NCBI RefSeq assembly: GCF_001625215.2
Contig: NC_030388.2
Location: 23,486,558-23,550,557, forward strand
DNA: 64,000 nucleotides
Direction: 5' to 3'
Origin: Daucus carota subsp. sativus
Taxonomy: Eukaryota > Streptophyta > Magnoliopsida > Apiales > Apiaceae
Each line of letters opens with the position of its first letter. The first letter of the stretch is position 1. Shown in pieces: positions 1 through 10,063 of this stretch. The translations under genes were made by a program, and so were the position numbers. The notes under the pieces are model-generated. The model saw nothing but the letters and a program-made list of their open reading frames with translations. It had not been told where the DNA came from and did no database searches.

Positions 1-415
1 GTCACGCGAACAGTAAATTTTACGGATTTGCAAATATTGTGTTTATGTCTTTATGACCATTAGCAATATGGTATATGTTTATGTGTAGTTTGTGGAAGAC
101 AATGTTAATCAGCCCATTGTTAGCAATTCGTGCTTTATAGTGCAAAAGTTCTGTTGTACATGATGGTCTTTTCCCTAATTTCAGCAACTATAGGAAACCA
201 ACAACAAAATTTACAGTCAGAGTAGTATGGTATGCCGTTCGTGTGTAGTCTGGGATGTATAGCTAGCACTGCATAGCATGAATATATAGAAGTTTGTCTC
301 TAATCATGAAGCTGTACATGTCTTAGGTTATGATTAAATACTTATTGCTGTGACAAAGTTCTGATGGCAAGTTGCCGAGTATCACCCTCTTTGCATATGA
401 TCGCTTTTTTTGTAG

Positions 416-975
416 GCCTCGGAGCCTCTAAATGGTGACACGGAACAAAATTTGGATACTGCACCAATAGGTAGTATGGAGCCTCCAAATAATGCCGAAC
501 TGCCTATTCCTGACATCATTGAAAATGCACCAAATAATGACAATACAGGTACACTATAAGAATTATCATCTCGTTTAAGAAAAATAAGTTGAGTTTATGC
601 CTCAGCTAATATTTGTATGATACAATGTTATTGACTTTATGGTGAAACAATGTTATTACATAAAGGTCAGGATAGCAAAATTTTGAATTGTAGAATGTAA
701 TATGATATTGGTCACCACACACATTGAATGATGAGAATGTTGTTCTCCATGGTGAAGGTATGGAAGACTCCCGTGGACTTGATGTTACTCTTATGGCCCC
801 TGTTATCAGCTCAGATGTCAACCTCGGTAATACTAACACCGAGCTTTCCCTGGCCATCCTCCCTCCACAAGCACCGGGGGGAACTATTCCAAAGAAAAGA
901 CGCAGGCCTTGCTACGGGTGGATTGATGATGATGATGAAGACTTGAATGACATTGTGCATTTAAGACCTTCTTAG
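416..975 (+). CDS. AT-hook/WIYLD-domain protein, last two exons (5' part outside window)
   Basis: These are the two 3' exons of a second copy of the gene at 10064-11900. Exon 416-548 follows a T-rich acceptor (TTTTTTTGTAG) and ends at CAG/GTACAC. The last exon, about 758-975, encodes the acidic C-terminus with the basic patch PKKRRRPCYGWI followed by DDDDED and ends in TAG. The sequence matches the exons at 11341-11473 and 11683-11900. Whether the AT-hook and WIYLD exons exist upstream cannot be seen. The last acceptor is uncertain by a few bases because two AG sites (at 757 and 765) keep the same frame. The gene could be intact or a 3' fragment made by the tandem duplication. Confidence 0.7.
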
Positions 976-1666
976 GGTGGTCATTGATCTTATTGGTTGT
1001 CTAGCATATTTTGGCAAACCTATGAATGGCCGGTTCTTATGAATTCTGTAGAATTTTAACTTGGAGCAAATTTTCGAAGTGGTTGCATTTTCCATCTTTT
1101 ATACTTCCAGCAAAATTTAAAGAGTTTATGTATTTGATTCTATCTATTTTTCCTTTTTGGATCCTTTGTTGCATTTCTTTTCAAATTTAGAGTTAAGTTC
1201 GTTTTTATATTATAATCTCTTTGTGATATAATAATGCAGGCAGTGGTTATATTTGTGTGTTAGCCTGTGTGCCACCAATTCAACAAAAATGTTCCCAAAT
1301 ACCAGAAGATGATTCTAACCTATCACTTTGCAATTCAAAACACTAGTTTGTATAGTGTTTATTCTATTTTCATTCTTTAACGCTGTATGGTCTAGCGTTT
1401 TGAAATCCTAATTGGCATTTCATGTAGCGTTTTCCTGTTAAAATGCAATAGATCTAGCGTTTTCTATTGAAAATCAAAATGTTAGCTTATCTAGCATTAA
1501 TATATTGTATTTAGGATTTTTCTCTCAACTCTGTTATTTTTGTTATTTTTGGTATTATTTGTGGTTTCTGTGACTCTGGACCTTTCTCCGGTTTACCTAT
1601 ATCATTTTGTTAAACAAAAAAAAATTACAACATATTTATCTTTTTATGCATGTTAAACATATTTTG
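976..1666. other. Intergenic, AT-rich, no gene seen
   Basis: This lies between the WIYLD 3' end and an LRR relic. It holds several copies of the short motif AGCGTTTT at about 1380-1470, and no open frame I can support. It is repeated at 11901-12591. Confidence 0.6.
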
Positions 1667-2443
1667 CCATGGTAACGGGAAACGAAACAGATTGACTAGC
1701 ATTGCTGGCCTTCAAAGCAAAAATTATTCATGATCCTCAAGGAGCATTTAGCTCATGAAATATGATTCTCCGCTTCTGCAATCAGGTAGGCATTACTTGC
1801 GGCAAGCTGCCAAGCAGCACAAGAGAGTAACCAGCATAAACCTCACGTCCAAAGGTTTTGTCGGCTCTGTCTCGTGATGCAGGAAACATGATTTTCCTGA
1901 GTGATAGAGAAGTAGACCGTCTTTTCAGGCTTAAAGTTCTAAGCTTCGGACAAAATGCTTTGGAAGGGAATATACCAGATACCTTGGGACGAGTAAGATC
2001 CTGACTTCTGTTTCCAATATCTCATCACTGAATGTCTTCAATTTGGCCAATAATCAACTTCAAGTAAGTATACCATCAGACTTTGGATCGACCCATTGCA
2101 ATTTGCAATCTGCAAAAGATTCAGCTATCTGATAACAGATGAAGTGGAACCATCCCTATATCACTTTCTAATGCTTCAAAACTCCAAGTTATGGACTTGC
2201 AGTTCAACAGTTTTGCCGGTTTCATACCTGAGATCTTGGATGGTTACTCTATCTTCAGAAATTAGGTCTGACAAATAATAATCTAGGATTTGGCGAAAAG
2301 GATGGCTTGAGTTCCATTGAATCGTTAATCAATTGTAGCAGCTTAATGATACTGGAACTAGGGGCCAATAAAATGCTCTGGAAGGGAATATACCAGATAC
2401 CTTGGGAAGAATGCGATCCTGATTCCTGACTTCTGTTTTCAAT
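1667..2443 (+). pseudogene. Decayed LRR receptor kinase ectodomain relic
   Basis: The DNA resembles the 5' coding part of genes A-D: the LRRNT region (GGAAACGAAACAGATTGACT, with an in-frame TGA after the Asp codon), then fragments of LRR repeats. Frameshifts, small deletions and stops run throughout. One LRR segment (AATGCTTTGGAAGGGAATAT type) recurs at about 1958 and 2372, so it is internally rearranged. No kinase part follows. The same relic is present at 12592-13368 in the duplicate. Confidence 0.85.
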
Positions 2444-2617
2444 CGTTAGTACATCAAATACAAGGGCTAGCAGTAGGAATTAACAGATACAGGGTCGGTG
2501 TGCATCCACATTAATCCGGAGCATCCACTGACACTTGTTATTAGTAAATCAGACACAGGTGTAAGGTCATACAGGAAACAAAAAGGAAAAGGGAGAGAGT
2601 AAAACCTCAGAATTAAG

Positions 2618-3841
2618 ATGAGTGCGGGAGTTTACAAATTCTGGAAGTATATACTATATCTGTTTCTCATCTGCCCGACTCAAATCATCCCAACTTCTGC
2701 TGCTACGGTAAAGGGAAACGAAACAGATCAACTAGCATTGTTGGCCTTCAAAGAAAAAATTATCCATGATCCTCAAGGAGCTTTTAGCTCATGGAATATG
2801 TCTCTCAACTTCTGCAGCTGGGCAGGCATCACATGCAGCAAACAACACAAAAGAGTCACCAGCATAAACCTTGCATCTAAGGCATTTGTGGGCTCTTTAC
2901 CGCGTGATATAGGAAACATAATTTTCCTGACTGAAATTGTTCTTACCAACAACAGTCTTCAAGGCACAATTCCTCAAGAAGTCGACCGTCTTTTCAGTCT
3001 TAAAGTTCTAAGCTTGGGACGAAACGCTTTGGAAGGAAATATACCAGATACCTTGGGACGAGTTAATAGGTTAGTCATTCTCGAACTTTTTTCCAATAAC
3101 CTATCTGGTACGATCCCGAATTCTGTTTTCAATCTCTCATCACTGAATGTCTTCAATTTGGCCAACAATCAACTTCAAGGAAGTATACCAACAGACTTTG
3201 GTCTGACCCATCACAATCTACAGAAGATTCAGCTATTTGATAACAGATTAAGTGGAAACATCCCTATATCACTTTCTAATGCTTCAAAACTTCAAGTTAT
3301 TCACTTGCAGTTCAACAATTTTAGTGGCCCCATATCAGTAGATTTTGGAAGGTTACCGTATCTTCAAAATTTAAGTCTGGAATATAATAATTTCGGACTT
3401 GGGGAACAGGGTGACTTGAAATTTATTGACTCGTTAGTAAATTGCAGGAGCTTAAAGATATTGAAACTAGGGGCCAATAACTTACAAGGATCATTGCCCC
3501 GTTCTATTGCTAATCTATCAATCGAGCTAACGATGATAAGCTTAGCAGATAACTGTATATGTGGAAGCATCCCTCCCGACATATCCAAATTTATCAATTT
3601 GATCTTTTTATCTATAGAGCATAACAATTTCACGGGCATTATTCCCCCTGAAATCACCCAACTTGGAAAGTTGCAAAGCATTCTTCTTTCTAACAACAGA
3701 CTTACAGGGAACATTCTGGCCTCCATAGGGAACCTATCTATGTTGGATGAAGTTCATTTAGAATATAATGAATTGAACGGAATAAAGCAGGGTATTGGTT
3801 ATATCTGCGGCCTTAGTTCTATCATTCTGTTAAATGCATAA
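2618..3841 (+). pseudogene. Gene A: truncated LRR receptor ectodomain
   Basis: The 407-codon frame starts at the same ATG context as genes B-D (MSAGVYKFW, signal peptide to about residue 29). It has the LRRNT segment with NETDQLALLAF and two Cys around SSWN...FCSWAGITC, then about 13 LRRs. Homology to gene D stops at about 3782 within an LRR, and the remaining 20 residues are unrelated. No transmembrane helix or kinase follows. The 5' third matches gene B and the rest matches gene D (changeover near 3110), so it is a mosaic. If transcribed it would give a secreted LRR ectodomain. I call it a pseudogene because the break is abrupt and is followed by more LRR debris, but a functional short product cannot be excluded. 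Confidence 0.8.
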
Positions 3842-3889
3842 AATTGTTCATAGCTAGATGCTTACAAGAATCCAGGTTCCATGAATCCC

Positions 3890-3992
3890 GACTTCTGCTA
3901 CCTTAAGTGGAAATGAAACCGATCAACTAGCTCTGTCGGCCTTCAAAGCAAAGATTTTTCATGATCCTCGAGGATCTTTTAGCTCATAGAAA
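3890..3992 (+). pseudogene. LRRNT fragment of a lost LRR receptor
   Basis: About 100 bases match the LRRNT coding region of the cluster genes (GGAAATGAAACCGATCAACT, then CATGATCCTCGAGGATC) and end at AGCTCATAG, where Trp of SSWN has become a stop. Nothing before or after continues the gene. Confidence 0.75.
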
Positions 3993-4261
3993 TAGGGTAC
4001 GACTCCTATTTCTATGCTCACATGCAAGTTGCAACGAGTTCTTCTTTTTAATCAGGGACGGAAGAGGCAAGGAGAACACGTGTCCCCCCTAAATTTTTGT
4101 TTTATATTTTTTTCCTATTCTAAATTTTATAAAATTATAGAAGTGCCCCCATAAAATTTAAAAATATATAGGTGTTTTCTCAAAATTTGGTTAGTGTCCT
4201 CATACAGTTTGAATTCTAGATTCGCCCTGTTCTGACAAGAAACTTTCACGAACATATATAT

Positions 4262-4425
4262 TTATGTTGGATGAGATATATTTCGAAAATAATGATTTTA
4301 CATTATCCCTCGACTATCCCCAATGCTGGTCCTCTTGGATTTGTCTCAGAATGACCTCAGTGAAACTATCCCCGACAATCCACAGATGACATTTCACCTT
4401 TTTCTGTCCAGTTATGGATTTCATA
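4262..4425 (+). pseudogene. LRR fragment
   Basis: The bases resemble the late-LRR coding region (MLDEI..., then MLVLLDLSQN-L). The segment GTCCTCTTGGATTTGTCTCA is shared with all cluster genes. Homology fades after about 4425. With the fragment at 3890 this is probably the remnant of the 3' part missing from gene A. Confidence 0.7.
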
Positions 4426-4703
4426 TGCAGCTATTTGCTTGGTCAGGGACTAAAGCCACATGTAAAACTCAGTGGAACCAATTCAAAATAATATTAAAAT
4501 ATCTCGATATAAACTAAAACTATAAAATAATTTACATGAAATTCAAATATCCTGCGTTCGTTTGAATTCCGAAATCTCGAAATTCATCTATTAAATTCTC
4601 ACTATTATAAAGAAAAAAGTAAATTAAATCTTATATGCAATATATTTAACTGTTAGGAAGGGGACCGGACCTAAAATTCTATATTCTTTAACAGAAAAAA
4701 TAA

Positions 4704-5362
4704 TCTATACTATACTATACTATAAAAAGCCAACATGGGTATAATTTGTAGTCGTACAAAATTTTGGTTCAGTACTCTCCTCTCAAACTAAAAGTCTACA
4801 ATGTAGATATCTAGGACTCTCTTGCATCATTAAACAGTTTCATATATTAAAAACACTCCCTGTATATTAATATGTATATTAATATCTTTCTTATTAAACT
4901 GGAAGTCAAATAAAATTTTTTAATAATAATATTTTATCAAATTTCGATACGTTATCATATAATATTTCATATAAAATATTATAATGATGTTACAAATAAA
5001 ATTATAAATATACAATTTTGAATATCTTTTGTCTAAAATACATACAAATAATTAGAGACGCTTCTAGTTCAAACACGAACCATTACGTAACATATGAAGA
5101 TATATGAAATATGAAAATTTTGATTTAAAATTAACTGAATAATAAAATGTCACATATTAATATTAGAAAAATATTTATAGATAGATAATAAATTGTAAAA
5201 GCTAAATTTCCGTTGGAAGATATAATCAGTTGGTTCATATAATTTAATTAAAATCCAATTCATTAATACTAAAATACTAATAACATGGCGTTAAGATTTG
5301 AATTTTAATTAATAAATTACGAATTATATACTCGCTCGTGCTTTGCACGGGTTAAAGGCTAT
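4704..5362 (+). mobile_element. Helitron-like non-autonomous element
   Basis: The 5' end TCTATACTATACTATACTAT is preceded by A. The 3' end is a degenerate version of the hairpin GTGCTTTGCAC followed by GGGTTAAAGGCTAT, where an intact Helitron would read CTAG. Its 5' part (TTTGTAGTCGTACAAAATTT) and 3' part match the element at 63273-63694. No protein is encoded. Confidence 0.65.
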
Positions 5363-5869
5363 ATATATAATGAAACATTAGATGAATTTAATGTTTTTGA
5401 AATCCGTTAAATAATATTTAATAATATAATGATAATAATTAGACATATAGATTAAAATAATCGTACTTATATTATGTATTAAATAATTAGGTGTGTTACC
5501 ACTTATTTTCTTTAGACTCGACTTTCAAATTTTCTAATAATAATATTAATAATTAACTTTAGTTCCAAGTTATTAATTTCTTTTGTGAAACGATAAATAA
5601 CTCCTAATTAATTATAATATAGACAATATCTCTCAACATTCGGGAGCTATCCTAACACAAAATATGATTAAAAGATAAAATTAACTAATTCAAAACGAAG
5701 AAACATCTGCACTGAGTTCTAAATAATCCGGGGGCTATTTAACTAGAGGCGCCAGAACAATTCTATATTTTAAATTTAGTATAATCAAAAAATATGAGGC
5801 GACGGTAAAAAATGGAGCACAATAAAAAAGTAATATACACGATTGCATTCCTTGACTCAATAAAAGGGC
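5363..5869. other. AT-rich intergenic sequence
   Basis: No open frame, RNA gene or clear repeat boundary is seen here. Confidence 0.5.
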
Positions 5870-6415
5870 TCTAATATTATTTTCAAGACTCTTGAAAGTT
5901 AAGGATGACATTATTTTGAAAGCCTGGTGATTTAAATTTGAAGGTCTTTAGATGATTTTATTTTGAAAGTTTTTAGGAGTTAATTGTGATTTTATTTTGA
6001 AGCCCTTAGAAGATAAGAGTGATTTTATTTTCAACTTCTTTAGAAAGCAAGAGGCCACCCCTTAGGAATTAAGGTAATTTGGATAATTTTATTTTGAAGG
6101 CCTTTAAGAAGTTAGTAAGGGTGATTTTATTTTGAAAATCCTTTACTTTTTGAAACTTTTACGAGCGATTATTTTGAAGACCCTTAAAAATTAAGAGTGA
6201 TTTTATTTTGGAGGTAAAAATGATTTTATTTTGAAGGCCTCTAGAAAATAAGAGTGATTTTATTTTTAAGACCCTTAGTAGTTAAGGTGATATTTTTTGA
6301 AGGCTCTCAGGAGTTATTTTGAAGGCCGTCAAGAGTTAAGGGCGATATTATTTTGAAGGCGCTTCAGAGTTAAGGAAGGCCCTCAGGAGTAATAATATTT
6401 TGAAGATTAGAGGGA
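5870..6415. repeat. Degenerate minisatellite, unit about 34-45 bp
   Basis: More than ten diverged units of the type GTGATTTTATTTTGAAGGCC followed by CTTAGGAGTTAAG run head to tail with variable spacing. The most regular part is about 5990-6380. There is no coding potential. It ends just before a SINE-like sequence. Confidence 0.75.
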
Positions 6416-6473
6416 TGTCTCCGTTATTTACTATGAACACTAGAGGGATATGGCTCTATTGCTCACTATGAAG

Positions 6474-6655
6474 ATCAGAGGGATGGCTCAGTTGGTTAAG
6501 GAGGGGATTTCTATCCTCTTGGTCACGGGTTCGAATCCTAAAGTGAGGAGAGTTTGTAATTATGCCTCGTGGACCAGAACTTGTCGCTTAAGTGCGGTTT
6601 ACCTGATTCACGTGATTTGCAAGCTACTGCGTCAACGAGCATATTTTTAAGAAAA
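6474..6655 (+). mobile_element. tRNA-derived SINE
   Basis: The head resembles a tRNA: TGGCTCAGTTGGTTAAGG fits a pol III A box and GGTTCGAATCC (about 6528-6538) is a perfect B box. Instead of an acceptor stem it runs into about 110 bases of unrelated tail ending in ATATTTTTAA. This is the structure of a plant tRNA-derived SINE with an internal pol III promoter. A decayed tRNA gene is the alternative. Confidence 0.6.
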
Positions 6656-6945
6656 TCAATATAACGTGACAATTTTCAATCGTCATGCTAATTATATTTT
6701 GAATTGTGCTTGTAAAATATATTTTTTATATTGTCGCAGTAATATATGTCAAAAAAGAAATTTCAAACTTGCAAACTAAACTTGTCAAGTAGCCTAAAGA
6801 AACTTGTAAGTCCCACAATGCTACACTATCTTCTAATTTCTATTTATTAAGTCAGATTAATAATTAATTACTTGACCACAAGTAATTATCCTCTCTCTGA
6901 AACGAGAAAAGAATCAACTATTACATAAAATATCTCTAAATGATA

Positions 6946-7227
6946 CTCCCTCCGTACCTCTGATTTCTATACACTTTCTTTTTTCGGGATCTCTCATTCA
7001 ATTCTATACATTTCAAAACTTTCCTAAAATAGTAAACTTTTATAATATAAAAATCCCACCCACCCACTACTTCCATTTACATTTTCAAATCTATCAATTA
7101 AATATGCATGGGTCCCACCACTTTACCTACTTTTCTTTCTCTTTCTCATTACTTTACACTACTTTATACACTTTTCTTAGTCTCCGTGTCCATTCCAAAC
7201 GTATACATCCCAGAGGGACGGAGGGGG
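6946..7227. mobile_element. Stowaway MITE (Tc1/mariner type)
   Basis: The terminal inverted repeats CTCCCTCCGT and the complement of ACGGAGGGGG are flanked by TA on both sides (6944-6945, 7228-7229). It is 282 bp, with no ORF. The interior matches the MITE at 15011-15292 in the opposite orientation, so this is one family. Confidence 0.85.
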
Positions 7228-7308
7228 TATATTTTAATTTCAGAAGATATCACTACTCGAAGATTATATAAGATTAAAATCAATTAATTCTGCATTAAAC
7301 GTAACTTA

Positions 7309-7812
7309 TAGGGGTGGCAATATTGGACCCGACCCAACAACCCGACACGAATTCGACTCGTAAAATACGAATTCGGGTTAGAGTTTTTCGGGTTCGGGTC
7401 GAATTCGGGTTGACCCAAAATCAACCCAAAAAAATGGGTTAGTTTCGGGTTGAATTCGGGTTACCCGAAATTATCCGAAAATTAATATATAATATAAATA
7501 TTATATATATTTATATAAAATACATATATTTATATTATTTTTGTAATATTTATTACATAAATGTAATAAAAATATATTTAATTTAATATAAATTAATTTA
7601 TTTGAATTCAAATAATATTTATTTTTTATTTAAAAAATATATTTATTAATAAATATTATCTTTTCGGTCGGGTTCGGGTTACCCGCGGGTTGTGCGGGTC
7701 GGGTTCGGGTTGAGTATACTAACCCATTAAAATTTCGGGTTGGGTAAATTTTTTGACCCGCGACTGTTAACCCGACTCGAACCCAACCTGAAACCCGAAA
7801 TTGCCAGCCCTA
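7309..7812. mobile_element. Non-autonomous hAT element
   Basis: Terminal repeats TAGGGGTGGCAAT and ATTGCCAGCCCTA are bounded by a perfect 8-bp target duplication, GTAACTTA, at 7301-7308 and 7813-7820. The subterminal regions are full of CGGGTT/AACCCG motifs, typical of hAT transposase-binding clusters. The centre is very AT-rich and non-coding. Confidence 0.85.
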
Positions 7813-7949
7813 GTAACTTATCCCTTAAGTCTCTTGGGATAGGCCCAATAACAACATAACTGGGCATGCGTGGGTTTTTTCTTATAAAAATATAATTATG
7901 CAGGCATTTTGGGATATAAGATCTGATATCCGAGACAAATCGACACATC

Positions 7950-8141
7950 TGTCAAATTCAGACCCTCTTTTTCCATAAACCCTAAAATTCCCGAAATCTT
8001 GTTAGCGAATTCGCCGTCAACACATTCTTTTCTCTATTATTCTCCGTTCTGCTTAAAACTTGAAAACACAACATAAATTTCTCTAAAAAAAATTAATTTC
8101 TCAAGTAACAACATTCGTCTTCAACAAATTTGAGATTTACG
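7950..8141 (+). promoter_or_regulatory. Possible non-coding first exon (5' UTR) of the WIYLD gene
   Basis: The stretch has the look of a plant 5' leader (AAACCCTAAAATTCCCGAAA, then CT-rich sequence) and ends in a good donor, ACG/GTATGT at 8141/8142. The nearest matching acceptor before the AT-hook start codon is ACTATAG at 10034. That would make a 1.9-kb leader intron carrying two transposons. This is inference; cDNA would decide it. The upstream boundary is a guess. Confidence 0.4.
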
Positions 8142-8358
8142 GTATGTCTTCGACTAATTCTTCTGCACTTCCATATATTTTTTCGCTTTCTTGTATATGT
8201 ATGGTATTTTTTAATGACATCTCATTAGTTGTTTAGTTTGGTAACAAAATTTATCAGATCTAGGATGTGTTCCGATTAATTTCTTCATTAATTCCGTATA
8301 TATTTCTCTTTTCGATAAAAAAATATATGCATTTTCCCGATCTCCTTCTACATGTAAA

Positions 8359-9087
8359 TAGGGATTGCAGTTTTACCCGACCCGATGGATACCCGACCCG
8401 TTCCAACCCGATTGCATCTACCTGAACCCGACATGGATCTTATTTTTTGGCTCGAAAAAGTTTGGATCTGGATATGGATCTTAAGTATTTCGAACCGAGA
8501 CCCGACCCAAAATTCGTTTCAAACCCGATCCAAACCTGAAACCCGATAAAATTTCGATACAAAAAATATGTGTGTGTGTGTGAGTGTGTGTTAAATATAT
8601 AGTATATATATATATATATATTGAAAAATTATGAATTATTAGTTATGTGTGTTAATTTACTTAATTTATATGCGCGAAAAATTATATTCATTTCACCAAT
8701 ATTGTATTTTTCTTAATTATTTTGCATTAAATAATCAAAATATAAACGATAAATTGAATGATTGTAAACAATTAAATTATCATGTTTCACGTGTTGATTA
8801 TACTAAGTGAAACATGGAATCCCTTCTTTATATTCTTAAATGTTTAAAAAAATTATCATATTTTTCATAGGTATATCATTTTTAATTTTTATTTAACTTT
8901 ATTTTCTTAAGTATTCGAATTAAACCCGAATTAAACCCAAACCCGAACGGAAAACCGAAAAAACTCTACGGATCAGATTTGGATCTTCATTTTAGATACC
9001 CGGATCCGAACCCAAACCGACCCGAAATAAAATGGACCGGGTCTGGATCTCAAGAAACCCGACCCAACCCGACCGTTTTCATCCCTC
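8359..9087. mobile_element. Non-autonomous hAT element
   Basis: It begins TAGGGATTGCAG and ends TTTTCATCCCTC (imperfect inverted ends) with an exact 8-bp target duplication CATGTAAA at 8351-8358 and 9088-9095. ACCCGACCCGA and CCCGACCC clusters sit at both ends and the centre is AT-rich. There is no ORF. It would lie inside the proposed leader intron of the WIYLD gene. Confidence 0.8.
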
Positions 9088-9506
9088 CATGTAAAGTAAA
9101 TTGTGATCTAACTAGACATGTATAATAATTTTAACAATATTTGGTAATAGTTGTCGTATAAATTTGGAATAAATAAAGAAACATTAAATTGTATTAAACA
9201 ACAATTATAATCTAAATTTCTTTGAACAAGTGAGAAATAATAATATACGTTTGGTACATGTTTAGGATCATTTTAGGAAAAATAATGATATTTCCTTGGT
9301 TTGAATTTTCTTTAAAATGTTGTAGATATATTTGATTTAAGTAAAAAATTTATGACCGTTTGCATAATCTTGGGCTTCAAATCATAGTTGTATATTTCAA
9401 TACATTGGTCAATTATGTGAATCTTTGACAGGACTTAAGTTTTATAATAGCCATCGAAGGTAATTAAGAGGAGCTCTTGACGGGGCTTAAGTTAACTCGA
9501 GACTTA

Positions 9507-9869
9507 GAGCATCTCCAACGGTGCTCCTAAATCATTCCTTAAACAATAATATAAAATGTGGCTCCTAATAAGTTAATACACTAAAAAGCATGAGAACTCC
9601 AATGGTACTCTTTATACTTGCTCCTTATTCATATTTTATATTTATTTTATATAAATGAGAGGAAAAAGTTAACTAAAATAGAGAGAAGATTGAAGGGAAA
9701 TTAATATAATATTGGGTTAGGAGCTACTAGATACTCTTTAAAAGAAAGGAGAGAGAGTAAGCTCTTAAATTTTTAAAAAGCATCTAGGAGCCCATTGGAG
9801 CACTAAAATTTGATTTGCTCCTAAAATTTAGACTTAGGAGCTTGTTTAGAGAGCCCCTTGGAGTTGCTC
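9507..9869. mobile_element. PIF/Harbinger-type MITE
   Basis: The ends GAGCATCTCCAACGGTGCTC and (reverse strand) GAGCAACTCCAAGGGGCTC are inverted repeats flanked by TTA on each side (9504-9506, 9870-9872), the three-base target typical of this superfamily. It is 363 bp and non-coding. Confidence 0.75.
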
Positions 9870-10063
9870 TTATAACAGTTATTATATCATCATCAATTTA
9901 CAAGCAGTTGTCTATATTCTACTGCTCTATATAAATATTTATAGAACTTGGTTAAATGGCGCCAATGTACAGCCAAAGTGTTTATGTATGTTCTCACCCC
10001 ATTTATAATAGCTTCGTTTTCTTATATACTATAGGGAGGAAAAGGTTGCACAGTGAGAGAAAA

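Larger units (their letters stand above)
1..2503. repeat. Segmental duplication, copy 1
   Basis: This stretch matches 10926-13428 at a constant offset of 10,925. I saw no difference in any part I compared, including the coding exons and a decayed LRR relic. It carries the 3' end of the WIYLD gene and that relic. Identity stops abruptly at 2503/13428, where copy 2 has 363 extra bases (13429-13791). The left end of the repeat lies at or beyond the window edge. Confidence 0.95.

Noticed and set aside
6474-6550. Functional tRNA gene
   Set aside because: A and B boxes are present but no acceptor stem closes it and a long tail follows, so a SINE fits better.
9956-10063. In-frame upstream start for the WIYLD gene
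   Set aside because: It crosses a likely splice acceptor (ACTATAG at 10034), and the AT-hook directly follows the ATG at 10064.
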